Positions 22,404 through 32,774 of a DNA stretch of 47,405 nt are shown here, in pieces; the first letter of the stretch is position 1; each line of letters begins with the position of its first letter. A program made the position numbers and the translations under genes. Where the stretch lies: positions 1 to 47,405 of the IMG/VR virus record IMGVR_UViG_3300033233_000056, one strand, 5' to 3'. The DNA is from a virus. The notes beneath the pieces are model-generated. The model saw only the letters and a program-made list of their open reading frames with translations, was not told the DNA's origin and did no database searches.

Positions 22404-25400
22404 CGGACAAGCCACTTCGTCCTTTTGTGATTCCGCTCAATGGCCGGTGGAAGCCGGCGGTTGATCCCCTGTTGCAGCAGGGCCAAGGGGAAGAAGGGGA
22501 CTTCGTTGTTCTGGAAAACATGCGGTACACGGAGAATTCCATTCAGGCCGTGACCGGGCAGACGAAGATCAATTCAACGGCCTTGTCCAACCCGAAGATC
22601 CAGAGCGGCATCCAGTTGAAACGGGATACCCCTCCGGAATCCGAGGTGATCGTGCAGGCAACGGACACGAATGGAGCCAATCCGAAGATCTATTCCAATC
22701 CAACGGCTGTTCCTTCGGCCGGCGATTTCACGGCTGCACCGATTTACACAGAGAACACGGGTGCGGGGATTATGCGGGCATCTCCCGCCCCTACGGGCGC
22801 GGTAGTGATGTGCGACGGGAAGGAAGCGCTGGTATACGGCGGGCAGGAATATCCGATTGCCAGGTATTTGGATCAGGACCCGAACGGAACGTATGATTTC
22901 GATTACACCGATGAAGTCACGAATTCCCTGACAACGGAATACGCGACGATTCATCAGGTGGTTTCCGCGATTGATTCCAATACGATGCTTTTGCTGCATT
23001 TGGACGAAGCATCAGGTGATCCAGTAGATTCGTCTCCTTCACCAAAGACAGTCACAAACTGGAATGTTACCTATACTGCGTCCAGCAAGTTTGGTCCTCA
23101 TGCGGCAACATTCAACGGAACGAATGCAAAATTCACTATTCCCGACGATGCGGCTTTTGATTTTAGCGGCGGGATATTCACAATAGATGCATGGGTTAAC
23201 GTCTCGTCTGGTGCGCAGAACCCAATTTGGTATCAGTCTACGGATGCCAATAATTACTTCCATTTCTATTTACAAAGAAACGCCATAGGCGGAGTAGGGT
23301 ATGTATATACACCAACGGTAAGTATCTACGCGGCGTCCTCCCAAGTTGTATATATGTCAGCCACGAACTCTGGATTCACCGATGGTTCTTGGCACCACGT
23401 CGCATTAGTAGAAAACGGGGATACATGGTACTTATTCGTAGATGGAGTTCTTGGTGCTGCCACTACGAATACGAATCGTGCGGCGAATTATACTGGTTCA
23501 GTACAAATAGGCTCTAATGGTACGTTATATTATAATGGATATGTAGACGAATTAAGGATTTCCAATTCCGCCAGATGGGTTTCTTCTTTCACGCCGCCGT
23601 CTGCGGCCTACGGACCCGATAATATCACGACCGTCTATCTTGGGACTCGGCTTGCGGCAACCGGTTTCAAGTTCTATGTCAGAACGCCGAATGCCACAGG
23701 GACTCTCGATACGCCGTCTTACTGGAATGGTGGATGGGCTTCCGTAACAGGTTTGACAGACGGCACGGCATCGGCTGGGAAAACCCTTACGCAGATCGGA
23801 ACGATTTCCTTTGATAGCACAACGGATGTTGTTCCGAAAAGCAAAGATGGATCTTACATCTACTGGTATAAGTTCGTCTTCAGGAACCTGGACGCGACCA
23901 CAACGATTTATCAGGTAACCGAAAAAACAAACGTTCAGCCGATCAAGGATCTGTGGGACGGGATCTATCGGAATCCACTGGCCTTTTTTAAATACAACGG
24001 GACGACGTACACCGACTATACGATGAACGTCCGGGGCAGGCAGTATTACGTTTCCTCGGACTCAGGCACCTATTTTCAGGCAAGTGGATTGAGTTCCACG
24101 ACAACGATTGTTGTGGGATTCGCGGAAAGAACCGCTGGCGTGTTCTTCGATCTGGATTCTCTGCATGTGAATACCACGACAGGATGCCTTTTGAGCGGGA
24201 ATTACTGGAACGGAACCGCCTGGACTCCGTTATCCGGCCTTGATGATGGGACTAAAGCCGGGACATCATCGTTTGGAACGTCTGGGGTTGTGACGTGGAC
24301 GCCGTTGGATTCCACTACTGATTTCCAGAAAACGATCAACAATGGAATTCCGTTGTACTATTACCAGTTTACATTTACGACATCGATTACAACCAGCGAT
24401 GTGCGGCTGATCGGTATATTCGGTGTCTCTGCTCCGAAGGCCATGCGGGGATACAAATGGGGTGTCATGTGGCAGAATCGGCTGGGGTTGGGATGTGAGG
24501 CGGATAAGGCGAAAAACATGCTCAGAATATCTTCGGCCAACACGCTGAATGTGTTCAATGGCTCGGATGCGATGGATGTCGTGTTCGGAGATGATACGGA
24601 GATCACCATTGGGGGAGCGCTCTTCAACCGGTTCGGGACTGCGTTGACAGACAACCTGATTGTTTGTAAGGCTACGGAAACGTGGGTTATTGACGGCACA
24701 GGCCCGTCCAACTGGACTGTTTACCGCGTATCGAGTATCTACGGCTGCCCCGCTCCGGGGACGTTCAAGATTTGCGATGTAGGTTATGAGATCGCCCCGG
24801 GGATCAACAAACACATCGCCATCTGGTGTACCGGGAACGCCGTTGTCCTATTCGACCAGAACGCCGTTCTGCCGATTCACGACGATATTCTAAACTACTT
24901 CCAAAAATGGAGGCCGGAATACATCAACACGGCCATGCTTCCCAAGTTTTATGCCGACTATGATGTACAGAACCGGGAATACCATCTGTACATAGCGACC
25001 GGGAGCAGCACGACATTGGATACCGAACTGGTATTCGATCTGAAGCGGAAGCGCTGGTACAAGATGAACCGCGGGACGAAAGCACTTTCCGGCTCGTTCC
25101 CGGTCGCGGACACAACCGGGAACCTGTACAACTACGGGTTTGATACCAACGGATATGTCTACCGCCTTGAGAATGGAACGACATTCGACGGGAACGCCAT
25201 CACGGCGCGGTTTGTTCCAAAGGATCAGGTCTTTGCCGGGCTGACCGTCCGGACACAGATTCATGATCTTCGCCTGTGGTCGAAGTCGAAGACGAATACG
25301 ACGAACAAGGTCTCAGTCGCTCATTACGCCGATACGTCCAGCACGGCATCTGCGGCGTCGATCTTGCCGATTTCGCTTTCCGATACCGGACACCGGATTG

Positions 25401-25552
25401 CCATGAGTGACACATATCGTTCGATGGCGACGCCGGCGGCGATTGTGCATTCTCTGGATTTTTCGTTCTCCACGTCGGATGAAACCATCGGATTCGAGCC
25501 GATTGCGGTGGCGGGACATTTCAAGGCCGTAAGGGAAGATTTGGGAGGTTGA
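22397..25552 (+). CDS. Tail nozzle-like protein with an inserted LamG domain
   Basis: A 1051-residue virion protein. Its beginning (PLNGRWKPAVDPLLQQGQGE ... DFVVLENMRY) and the beta-propeller-like body fit podovirus nozzle or tail-tubular-B proteins. Residues about 200-400 form a separate LamG/concanavalin-like domain: it opens with LLLHLDEASGDPVDSS, has FTIDAWVN and GSWHHVALV strands, and closes with YNGYVDELRISNSARW. That part (about 23000-23590) is AT-richer than the rest, as if added later. C-terminal segments YHLYIATGSSTTLDTELVFD and RKRWYKMNRG are propeller blades. It probably closes the tail and, through the lectin domain, touches surface sugars. Confidence 0.7.
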   Translation: MVTDKPLRPFVIPLNGRWKPAVDPLLQQGQGEEGDFVVLENMRYTENSIQAVTGQTKINSTALSNPKIQSGIQLKRDTPPESEVIVQATDTNGANPKIYSNPTAVPSAGDFTAAPIYTENTGAGIMRASPAPTGAVVMCDGKEALVYGGQEYPIARYLDQDPNGTYDFDYTDEVTNSLTTEYATIHQVVSAIDSNTMLLLHLDEASGDPVDSSPSPKTVTNWNVTYTASSKFGPHAATFNGTNAKFTIPDDAAFDFSGGIFTIDAWVNVSSGAQNPIWYQSTDANNYFHFYLQRNAIGGVGYVYTPTVSIYAASSQVVYMSATNSGFTDGSWHHVALVENGDTWYLFVDGVLGAATTNTNRAANYTGSVQIGSNGTLYYNGYVDELRISNSARWVSSFTPPSAAYGPDNITTVYLGTRLAATGFKFYVRTPNATGTLDTPSYWNGGWASVTGLTDGTASAGKTLTQIGTISFDSTTDVVPKSKDGSYIYWYKFVFRNLDATTTIYQVTEKTNVQPIKDLWDGIYRNPLAFFKYNGTTYTDYTMNVRGRQYYVSSDSGTYFQASGLSSTTTIVVGFAERTAGVFFDLDSLHVNTTTGCLLSGNYWNGTAWTPLSGLDDGTKAGTSSFGTSGVVTWTPLDSTTDFQKTINNGIPLYYYQFTFTTSITTSDVRLIGIFGVSAPKAMRGYKWGVMWQNRLGLGCEADKAKNMLRISSANTLNVFNGSDAMDVVFGDDTEITIGGALFNRFGTALTDNLIVCKATETWVIDGTGPSNWTVYRVSSIYGCPAPGTFKICDVGYEIAPGINKHIAIWCTGNAVVLFDQNAVLPIHDDILNYFQKWRPEYINTAMLPKFYADYDVQNREYHLYIATGSSTTLDTELVFDLKRKRWYKMNRGTKALSGSFPVADTTGNLYNYGFDTNGYVYRLENGTTFDGNAITARFVPKDQVFAGLTVRTQIHDLRLWSKSKTNTTNKVSVAHYADTSSTASAASILPISLSDTGHRIAMSDTYRSMATPAAIVHSLDFSFSTSDETIGFEPIAVAGHFKAVREDLGG

Positions 25553-25557
25553 TAACT

Positions 25558-26529
25558 ATGGCTGATTACGCGATTTCGCCGGAATTCCTGAAGTCGTATC
25601 GGGACTGGCAGAACCAGAGATGGGCGACAACCGGTATTCCTCCTCGCCCGGAAGATTTTCAGGCGGTTATGGAGGCAAATCTGGCCCAGCAGGCGCAGAA
25701 CCGATACAGGGATATTCAAATCCAGCAGTCTCAACAGGCGCTCGACATCCAGAAGCAATCACAACGGGATGCGGCCCGTGCGGCTACGATTAGCGGAGTT
25801 ACTGGACTGGGAACGACCGCACTATTGACCTATGGCGTCGGCAAGCAACTCGGCTGGTGGGGAGCCGCGACTCCAGCGGCTGGGGCTGCACCGTCTGCGG
25901 GAATAATGACAGGAGCGGGCGTGACGGAAGGAGAAATGGTTGCGTCTACGGCGGCGGAGACGGGAGCGGGGGCGGGGGCGACTTCAGGGCTGTCTTATTT
26001 CCCCCCAGTAGCGGCAGCGGTAGCCTATACGTATGGTCCAGATATGTTGAGAAAAGCAGGCATGAATGAGTATTGGTCCAAGGGGTTGGTAAGGGGGGGG
26101 ATAAGCGCCTTGGGGGCAAAGGCCGACAAGGAGTCCAAACTTTTGGGATGGGTAGTTGATCCTGTTGGACATTTAGCAGATAGCATCAGTAAAGCCACCG
26201 ACACTATTATCTGCACGGAACTCAATCGGCAGGGTCTGATCACGGAACGGATGCGGCGGTACGGCATGATGTTCGGCCGTCAGGTTGGAGAGGAAGTCTA
26301 TCAGGGGTATCTGATCGCCGCCACGCCGGTGGTCGAAAGGATGCGGCGATCGAGGATGTTCAGCCGATTGGTAGCGTTTTTCGCAATCCCGGCATTGAAA
26401 GAAATTGCGCATAGAATCAATCCGCGGAACAGGGGGAACCTGCTTGGCGCGGTTGTTCTGCATTTCGGAATTCCATACTGCTTGAGGATGCTTGATCGGC
26501 AGGCTGATTTATGCCGGGAGGTGGCGTAA
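25558..26529 (+). CDS. Virion-associated protein, probable ejection or tail component
   Basis: A 323-residue protein with a Gln-rich helix (QIQQSQQALDIQKQSQ), a glycine/alanine-rich hydrophobic middle (two likely membrane-inserting segments) and a C-terminal domain beginning IICTELNRQGLITERMRRYG. The ICTELxRQG motif and the following helical part recur in phage virion proteins near the tail genes. Hydrophobic, Gly-rich internal virion proteins of podoviruses are injected to help DNA cross the envelope; the same role is likely here. GGAGG precedes ATG 25558. Confidence 0.6.
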   Translation: MADYAISPEFLKSYRDWQNQRWATTGIPPRPEDFQAVMEANLAQQAQNRYRDIQIQQSQQALDIQKQSQRDAARAATISGVTGLGTTALLTYGVGKQLGWWGAATPAAGAAPSAGIMTGAGVTEGEMVASTAAETGAGAGATSGLSYFPPVAAAVAYTYGPDMLRKAGMNEYWSKGLVRGGISALGAKADKESKLLGWVVDPVGHLADSISKATDTIICTELNRQGLITERMRRYGMMFGRQVGEEVYQGYLIAATPVVERMRRSRMFSRLVAFFAIPALKEIAHRINPRNRGNLLGAVVLHFGIPYCLRMLDRQADLCREVA

Positions 26530-26530
26530 G

Positions 26531-27844
26531 ATGGCGAATATCTTTCAGGACATCGGCAGATCAACGGCAATCCCCGCTATCACCGAGACGCTGAACACCG
26601 CTTTGACTATGGACGAGATGAAAAGACGGCGGGCGGTTGAAGCGGAAAACCTGTCGATGGCACGGGAACGGATGGGGATGGAGAGAGAACGGCAAAGCGC
26701 CGTTCTGCCTGCGTTACAGGCGCAATCCCAATTGCAAACGGCTGTTTCACAAGATGCGCTTGAACAACACAAACAGGGAATGAAATTAATTCCTCTGAAG
26801 ACTCATCCGCTCGTTGTAAACAATTTAGGTCCAGAAGGGACTGATCAGTTACTTGATATATTGAAAAAATCCGGGGCGGAAGTTACTCCGAATGGAGAAA
26901 TGATGTTACGAGACATCCAGAGCAAACTTCCGGAGATCATTTCCCAACCGGAAGTTCAGGCGCTTGTAACACGCAATTGGCAGCAGAAGATTGATATAGC
27001 GCAGAAGAAAGTTGATGAGTTACAAAAAAAGATGGAGAAGAACCCTCAGGATGTCCAAACGTATACGGAATTGAAAAGGGCAAAGGAAGAAGCGGCCGCA
27101 GTACAGCAGATTGCTTCCAAGCGAAGTGAACAGTTGAGAACTTCTGTGGGGCAAATACAGATCAGCAAGGCATTAGAGAATTTGAGCAAAGCAGATCCTG
27201 CGCGGTTTGCCAAATTCGCCGCAGACCCCACGGTATCTATCGCCTATCAAACCGGGGATGTTGCAACGTTCGACAAGGCATGGCAGGCATTCCAGACGGC
27301 GGAAACAAGACGTAAGATCGACCCGGCAACGGTCCAATTCGAGCGAGAGCATCCTAATTTGGAACCCGGTACTCCAGAATATACGGAGAAATACAACGAA
27401 TGGCTTTCCAGCCGCTCGGTTGCCAAAGATGCTGGCAAAGCAAAGCTGGAAGAGCAGAAACAAAAACACAGAAAAGAAATTATCGGTATCCGGGAACGGT
27501 CGATTGCCAACCGGCAGAAATCTCAATCCATGACGCCAGAGGCAATTCGGAAGAGACTTTCCCAGATTAACGTACAGAAAGCAAACCTTCGCAAATCGGC
27601 GGGCGATCCGGACCTGAATCCGGATGTGCAGAGTGCTCTGGAGGCGCTCAATGAGGAAGAAAGTGGTTTGCGAGAAAAACTCGGGAAACCTCAAAAAGAG
27701 ACGTCCAGAATTGCCCAGGCAGTGACTTATTTAAAAAGATCGAAGAATCGTGAAGAGGCGATACAAAACATACGGGCTCTTTCGGCCAAGGGATGGAGCC
27801 GAGAGGATCTTGCAGCCGCAGCCAAGGAAGCGGGATGGGAATAG
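26531..27844 (+). CDS. Coiled-coil internal virion protein
   Basis: A 437-residue, nearly all-helical protein rich in Gln, Lys and Glu (MKRRRAVEAENLSMARERMG, KIDIAQKKVDELQKKMEKN). It lies between two ejection-type proteins and is translationally linked to the next gene by a 10-base overlap. Length, helix content and place match the middle internal virion protein of podoviruses, which forms part of the trans-envelope channel. No enzyme motif seen. Confidence 0.65.
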   Translation: MANIFQDIGRSTAIPAITETLNTALTMDEMKRRRAVEAENLSMARERMGMERERQSAVLPALQAQSQLQTAVSQDALEQHKQGMKLIPLKTHPLVVNNLGPEGTDQLLDILKKSGAEVTPNGEMMLRDIQSKLPEIISQPEVQALVTRNWQQKIDIAQKKVDELQKKMEKNPQDVQTYTELKRAKEEAAAVQQIASKRSEQLRTSVGQIQISKALENLSKADPARFAKFAADPTVSIAYQTGDVATFDKAWQAFQTAETRRKIDPATVQFEREHPNLEPGTPEYTEKYNEWLSSRSVAKDAGKAKLEEQKQKHRKEIIGIRERSIANRQKSQSMTPEAIRKRLSQINVQKANLRKSAGDPDLNPDVQSALEALNEEESGLREKLGKPQKETSRIAQAVTYLKRSKNREEAIQNIRALSAKGWSREDLAAAAKEAGWE

Positions 27845-30800
27845 TAGACGAGGCTCTGGATAAGAAAAGTAACATCATTGATGAAGCTCTTTCTGCTACT
27901 TCTCCCAAGGGAAGCATTGTGGATGAAGCATTATCGTATGGGAAGAGCATCTACCAATCGGTTGCAGAGCGTTATGAGAAGCTTCATCAACCGACAGAGA
28001 AACCGGCCAGTTTCGGAGAATTCGTAACACGTGTTATCCCGGAGAGTGCTGCGAAAACGGCAGTTGGGATTGCAGAATTCCCGTTCCGGTTCGGATACGG
28101 GATCGGGGAACAGATTCAAAAGAAAGGAATCGAACAAGGCAGCCCGCTTCTTGCAATAGCCGGTGTGGGCGAAGAGATTAGCAAGAACATTCTTGGCGCA
28201 GCGGAATTTATTGGTGAGCCGCTTGGGTTATATGGATTGGAAGCGTTCAAAAGAAAGTGGTCTACCGATCCGGTTGGGGCACTTGTCGCAGTAGCGCCGC
28301 TTGTCAAAGCCGGGACGGTTTCTGCGAAAGCCATCCGGGAACATGTTGTCAAGAACCAGACAACGAAAATTCATCAAGACATAGCCAAGGAAGTTGCTCC
28401 AGAACCAGTTGCTGATGTTGAAAAGCAGGTTCTTCCAGCGGAGAAGGAAATAAGCCCGGTTGCCGAATCTGTTAAGCCCGTTGCAGCGGTACCCAGTATT
28501 GTTGATGAGGCTCTTGGCGCTCCTACTCCCGAGAAGGGTTTATTCCCTGGTCAAGATAAATTCGCGCTTATTTCACCTGAGACAGAAGCTCCTTTTGAAG
28601 AGTTCACCCCCATTCCTGCGGAACAGCCATTACTTTACGGTACGGAGAAGGCGTACAGAGATGTCGGGATGGTGGAGAAGCCATCTGTTCCTGAGTCTTC
28701 TATTTCGGAACAGATTGATTCCCTTCGTTCCATCCTTCCAGACTTTGAGTTAGGAAAGCGGTTGTGGAATCCAGATGGGTTAGAAGTCATTGGAAGTACA
28801 CCGAATATGTATCCGCCGTGGTTTAAGGCAGTATTTCCGAATGATACTGCCAAACAGGTTATGGCGGCTATCGACAAGTGGAAAAAGGGTGGGGACGAGG
28901 TATTAGGAAAAAAAGAAGCCCGAATTATGGCGTCTGTAAAGGATTTGGCCAAGGATGCTATATCCCGCAGTGAGGATATTGGAGAGTCATATTGGAGGGA
29001 AATGTTCAGTACCGGGCCGGGATCATATTGGGGAGAAGGGCTTAGGGGCGGACCGGGGGCAAAGACTCTTGGAACAGCGAAAGAAACCCCTCCAGATATT
29101 GTTCAGTTGACCCAGACAATTTCTTCCGTTACAACTCCGGCACAGTCCTTGTCGGACCGTTTGGGAATTGCCCAGTCGATAAGCACATCCTTGGGCAAGT
29201 CCAGAGACGCGGTATCACGTCAACTGGACCGGATGAAAGGGATCTCTGCCGCCCTTTTGGATGCCATTAGAAAACCATCGGAATTCAAGAAAACCATTGA
29301 GGAACGGTTTGCTCCGAAAATAGAGGATTACAAGGATCTTCTGGGAGATTACCTGCTTTCACGAACCAAGACAGGAATCGAAGCGACACGGTTTGCCAAG
29401 GAAATCAATCGCATTTTCCCGAAAGATCGTCAGGAGGCGATGCGGAAATGGTACTTGGCAGATGGAAATCCGGAATCATTGAAAACATGGGCCGACGGGA
29501 TTGACGATCCAGCCCTGAAGAAAATGTATCAAGACGCATTGACCCTCACACCGGAAGAGCAGCGGATTGCGCGGAATATCAGGCAATACCATGATGCCAA
29601 GTTGCAGGAAGCCATCGATGCCGGGATTCTGTCGCAGGGTGTTGACAATTATATCCGAAGGACCTGGAAGAAAGAGAATTCGATCACAAAGGGATTCCGA
29701 TCGGAAGTCAATGCAGGAGTCTTCCGCAAGAACCCGTCTCTTCTGAAAAAACGGTTCTATGAGACCGAATTTGAGGCGGAAAAGGCGGGATTGCGGCAGA
29801 AGGATTATCGGATCGGATTCAGCGTGACATCCTACGATATTGATTTCAATGAAGCCCTTGCGACCCGTGCGGCCATCGCAAAAGGATTTAATGGGAAGGC
29901 ATCTGATGGACGACCGCTATTTGCCGTTTCCGGTGTGGGGAAACAAATTATCGATCCAGAAGCGATGAAATCAAAGTACGTAATTCGGCCGCAGATCCGG
30001 CCGGAAGAGGCACACGATTATCGGATGATTGATCATCCTGCCATGCGGGAATGGAAATGGGTTGAAAACGACGAGGCGGGAAATCCGATTTTGATCCATG
30101 GCCACATTCTTGTTCATCCGGAGATTTACAGACGCTTCAGGGCCGTGTTGGAAAGATCAAAGATCCGAGAGATACCCGTTATCAGGAATATCTTTGCCGC
30201 ATCCAGAGAGTTTAAAAATACGCTTCTCTCCCTTTCCGGGTTTCACCAGGTTCAGATTGGAACCCATGCATTGTTCCACAAAGTGAATCCGTTCAAGGCA
30301 CCGGAGATCGATTTGGATAACCCCGTGCAGGCCAATCTTGTCAGGAATGGGTTGCAAATATATAGCCATAGCGCATTGGCGGAATTCGGGGAAGGGCTCT
30401 ATTCCAGCGGGCTGATCAATCGGTTGCCGGGGATAGGAACTATCTCGCAAAAATACGGCAGTTACTTATTCGAAAACTATATTCCACGGCAGAAGATGCA
30501 GATGGCATTGGCCGCCCTTGAGAGGAATTTTGAACGGTACCGGGGGAAACTGACTGACAGGCAGATTTACGAGAAAACAGCGGATCAGGCAAATGCTGCC
30601 TTCGCAGAGCAGAACTACCAATGGATTGGCAGGCACCCGACAGTGCAAGACATGTTGCGGATCGTCCTGTTGGCGCCTGATTTTCTTGAAGCCCGTATTC
30701 GCTTTGTCGGTCAAGCCATTTCTCCTTACGGAATAGAACAGGCAGCGGCTCTGATTCGTGGCGCAGCTGGGATGTATCTTGCGTCCCGCGTTTTCAATCA

Positions 30801-31524
30801 GGTTCTTGATAACGATCCACATTGGGACAAACCGTTTGAAGTTGTAGTTAATGGGAAAGCCTATTCCCTTCGTTCCATACCGGGGGATTTGCAGCATTTG
30901 TTTTCCGATCCCAGAAGCTTTGTCTACTGGCGTTTGAACCCCACGGTTGCGAAACCCGTCGTGGAACTTCTCTCCAAGCGAGATGTTTACGGTAGGGAGC
31001 GAACGTTCTTCCAGCAGGTTGAGGACTTTTTTACACAGCAGGCACCGATTCCATTACAGGGACTGTTCTCGGGCAAGGAACGGACTTTGTGGCAATCCTT
31101 GCTGCAATCCATTGGTATCAGTTCGTGGACCCCGCGCACTCCGGCGGAAAGAGAAGCCCTTGAATTGTCATCGCAGAATCTTCCAAAAGGACCGATCACT
31201 TCCGGAGAAAAACAACGGATCAAGGCGAAATCACAGATCCGAGAGATGCTTCGCAAAGGGGAAATCGCCGAAGCGAAGAAACTTGCGCAAAAGCATGACA
31301 TCGATCTTGGCACTCTCATTCGCCTGGAATACTCAGCGAAACATCCGCTTCTTTCGTCCTTCAAAAATCTGACGGCATCACAGGCCGCGAGGGTCTGGGA
31401 GAAAGCGAATGCAGAGGAGCGGAAAGAAATCCGCAATTCGTTTTACACGAAGATTCTTTCTGACAAAAAGATGAGCAAGGAAGAGAAATTAAAATACATC
31501 CGATTGATCAAAAAATACCAATGA
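27835..31524 (+). CDS. Large internal virion (ejection) protein
   Basis: The longest gene, 1229 residues. The N-terminus has a short repeated motif, IVDEALD, IIDEALS, IVDEALS, and again SIVDEALG near residue 223. The middle (residues 480-900) is helical with PKDRQEAMRKWYLADGNPES, and the C-terminus is helical and basic (KQRIKAKSQIREMLRKGE). No lysozyme or transglycosylase motif is visible. In podoviruses a protein of this size at this position is ejected into the host with the DNA. Start ATG 27835 overlaps the preceding gene; it opens directly with the repeated motif. Confidence 0.65.
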   Translation: MGIVDEALDKKSNIIDEALSATSPKGSIVDEALSYGKSIYQSVAERYEKLHQPTEKPASFGEFVTRVIPESAAKTAVGIAEFPFRFGYGIGEQIQKKGIEQGSPLLAIAGVGEEISKNILGAAEFIGEPLGLYGLEAFKRKWSTDPVGALVAVAPLVKAGTVSAKAIREHVVKNQTTKIHQDIAKEVAPEPVADVEKQVLPAEKEISPVAESVKPVAAVPSIVDEALGAPTPEKGLFPGQDKFALISPETEAPFEEFTPIPAEQPLLYGTEKAYRDVGMVEKPSVPESSISEQIDSLRSILPDFELGKRLWNPDGLEVIGSTPNMYPPWFKAVFPNDTAKQVMAAIDKWKKGGDEVLGKKEARIMASVKDLAKDAISRSEDIGESYWREMFSTGPGSYWGEGLRGGPGAKTLGTAKETPPDIVQLTQTISSVTTPAQSLSDRLGIAQSISTSLGKSRDAVSRQLDRMKGISAALLDAIRKPSEFKKTIEERFAPKIEDYKDLLGDYLLSRTKTGIEATRFAKEINRIFPKDRQEAMRKWYLADGNPESLKTWADGIDDPALKKMYQDALTLTPEEQRIARNIRQYHDAKLQEAIDAGILSQGVDNYIRRTWKKENSITKGFRSEVNAGVFRKNPSLLKKRFYETEFEAEKAGLRQKDYRIGFSVTSYDIDFNEALATRAAIAKGFNGKASDGRPLFAVSGVGKQIIDPEAMKSKYVIRPQIRPEEAHDYRMIDHPAMREWKWVENDEAGNPILIHGHILVHPEIYRRFRAVLERSKIREIPVIRNIFAASREFKNTLLSLSGFHQVQIGTHALFHKVNPFKAPEIDLDNPVQANLVRNGLQIYSHSALAEFGEGLYSSGLINRLPGIGTISQKYGSYLFENYIPRQKMQMALAALERNFERYRGKLTDRQIYEKTADQANAAFAEQNYQWIGRHPTVQDMLRIVLLAPDFLEARIRFVGQAISPYGIEQAAALIRGAAGMYLASRVFNQVLDNDPHWDKPFEVVVNGKAYSLRSIPGDLQHLFSDPRSFVYWRLNPTVAKPVVELLSKRDVYGRERTFFQQVEDFFTQQAPIPLQGLFSGKERTLWQSLLQSIGISSWTPRTPAEREALELSSQNLPKGPITSGEKQRIKAKSQIREMLRKGEIAEAKKLAQKHDIDLGTLIRLEYSAKHPLLSSFKNLTASQAARVWEKANAEERKEIRNSFYTKILSDKKMSKEEKLKYIRLIKKYQ

Positions 31525-32774
31525 ATCTAAAAGACAAAAAGATCCTGATCTACGATAGGGGCTTGTACACGTTCTTGGCCGAGAAACTGGCAGAGTCGTT
31601 CGGGAAGGTGTATTACCATGTTCCCGAGTCGGAACCGTTTCCTACGTCAATTAGGGAGCATGTCGGCGAAGGGCTGGATGGAGTCGAATGTGTTGATTCC
31701 TTCTGGCGATATGTCAATCAGGCGGACCTGATATTCTTCCCAGACTGCTACGATGGGGATTTGCAGGATTGGTTGCGGCGGAAAGGGTACAAAGTATTCG
31801 GGTCTGGACAATCGGAAATCATCGAACTGGACAAGTGGAGGTTTATCAATGTCCTGAAGGCCGTTGGCCTCCCTTGCCCCGAGACGGTTCTTGTAACCGG
31901 TCTGGATGCGCTTGAGAAGCATCTGTCGGGGGCCAAGGAAGAGAAGTGGCTGAAGGCCAGATATTGCCGGGGGGACTTTGACAGCAAACGGTATCACGGA
32001 ATGGATCATTTGTATTCATGGATCAATCATCTTCGGTCCCGGCTGGGAGCGTCTACAGGGTCCATTGAAGTTCTGGTCCAAGACGTTGTGGATGCATCCT
32101 GTGAGCCGGGATACGACGGGTTCTGCGTGGATGGGGAATACCTTGAAAACACGTTATGCGGCTACGAGATCAAGGATACCGCATACTTGGGAAAGGTGTT
32201 TGAAGAAACTCCTCGGAAACTGAAAGCCGTCAACTATAAGATGTCCCCTGTTTTCAGGAAACTTGGCGGCTATCGAGGGCACTATTCCACAGAAATACGG
32301 ATCGACAGGCGGGGAGTCCCATTCTTCATCGATCCCACGTGCCGGGCGGCATCGCCTCCGACGGAACTGTTGTGCGAGATGCTTGCGAACTACGGCGAAG
32401 TCGTCTGGGACGTTGCCTTCGGCAAGATTCCGAGACCGAGGTGGAAGGCAAAATATGGCGCTCAGATGATCCTTCATTCGTCATGGCATGAGGATCATGA
32501 ACTGCACGTGGAATTCCCGGATGAGATCCGGCCGTTTGTAAAGTTGAAGAATGCGATGAAGCGGGATGGGAAGTATTACTGCATCCCGAACCAGACGGAA
32601 GGATACTTCGGCGGCGTGATTGCTTTCGCGGATACGAGCGATGAAGCGGCTCGCCTGTGTCTGGACCGGCTTAAGGCCATTGATTGTGACGGCCTTGATA
32701 AAGATATGAGGGCATTCGAGGAAGCGAAGGAGCAGATAAAAGGCGGCGAAAAGTGGGGAATCTCTTGGGAATGA
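31521..32774 (+). CDS. ATP-grasp family ligase
   Basis: A 417-residue enzyme with ATP-grasp layout: a Rossmann-like N-terminal part (residues 1-100, with DLIFFPDCYDGDL), a lid helix (KWRFINVLKAVGLPCP), the ATP-binding strand WLKARYCRGD (Lys145, Arg147), an EVLVQDVV strand (Glu183), then STEIRIDRRG (Glu258) and FIDPTCRAASPP (Asp271, Arg275), which supply metal ligands and substrate contacts. ATP-grasp enzymes join a carboxylate to an amine or thiol through an acyl-phosphate. The product here is unknown. It overlaps the ejection protein gene and the next gene by 4 bases each, so it is made with virion proteins and may modify one of them or a host component. Confidence 0.8.
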   Translation: MNLKDKKILIYDRGLYTFLAEKLAESFGKVYYHVPESEPFPTSIREHVGEGLDGVECVDSFWRYVNQADLIFFPDCYDGDLQDWLRRKGYKVFGSGQSEIIELDKWRFINVLKAVGLPCPETVLVTGLDALEKHLSGAKEEKWLKARYCRGDFDSKRYHGMDHLYSWINHLRSRLGASTGSIEVLVQDVVDASCEPGYDGFCVDGEYLENTLCGYEIKDTAYLGKVFEETPRKLKAVNYKMSPVFRKLGGYRGHYSTEIRIDRRGVPFFIDPTCRAASPPTELLCEMLANYGEVVWDVAFGKIPRPRWKAKYGAQMILHSSWHEDHELHVEFPDEIRPFVKLKNAMKRDGKYYCIPNQTEGYFGGVIAFADTSDEAARLCLDRLKAIDCDGLDKDMRAFEEAKEQIKGGEKWGISWE

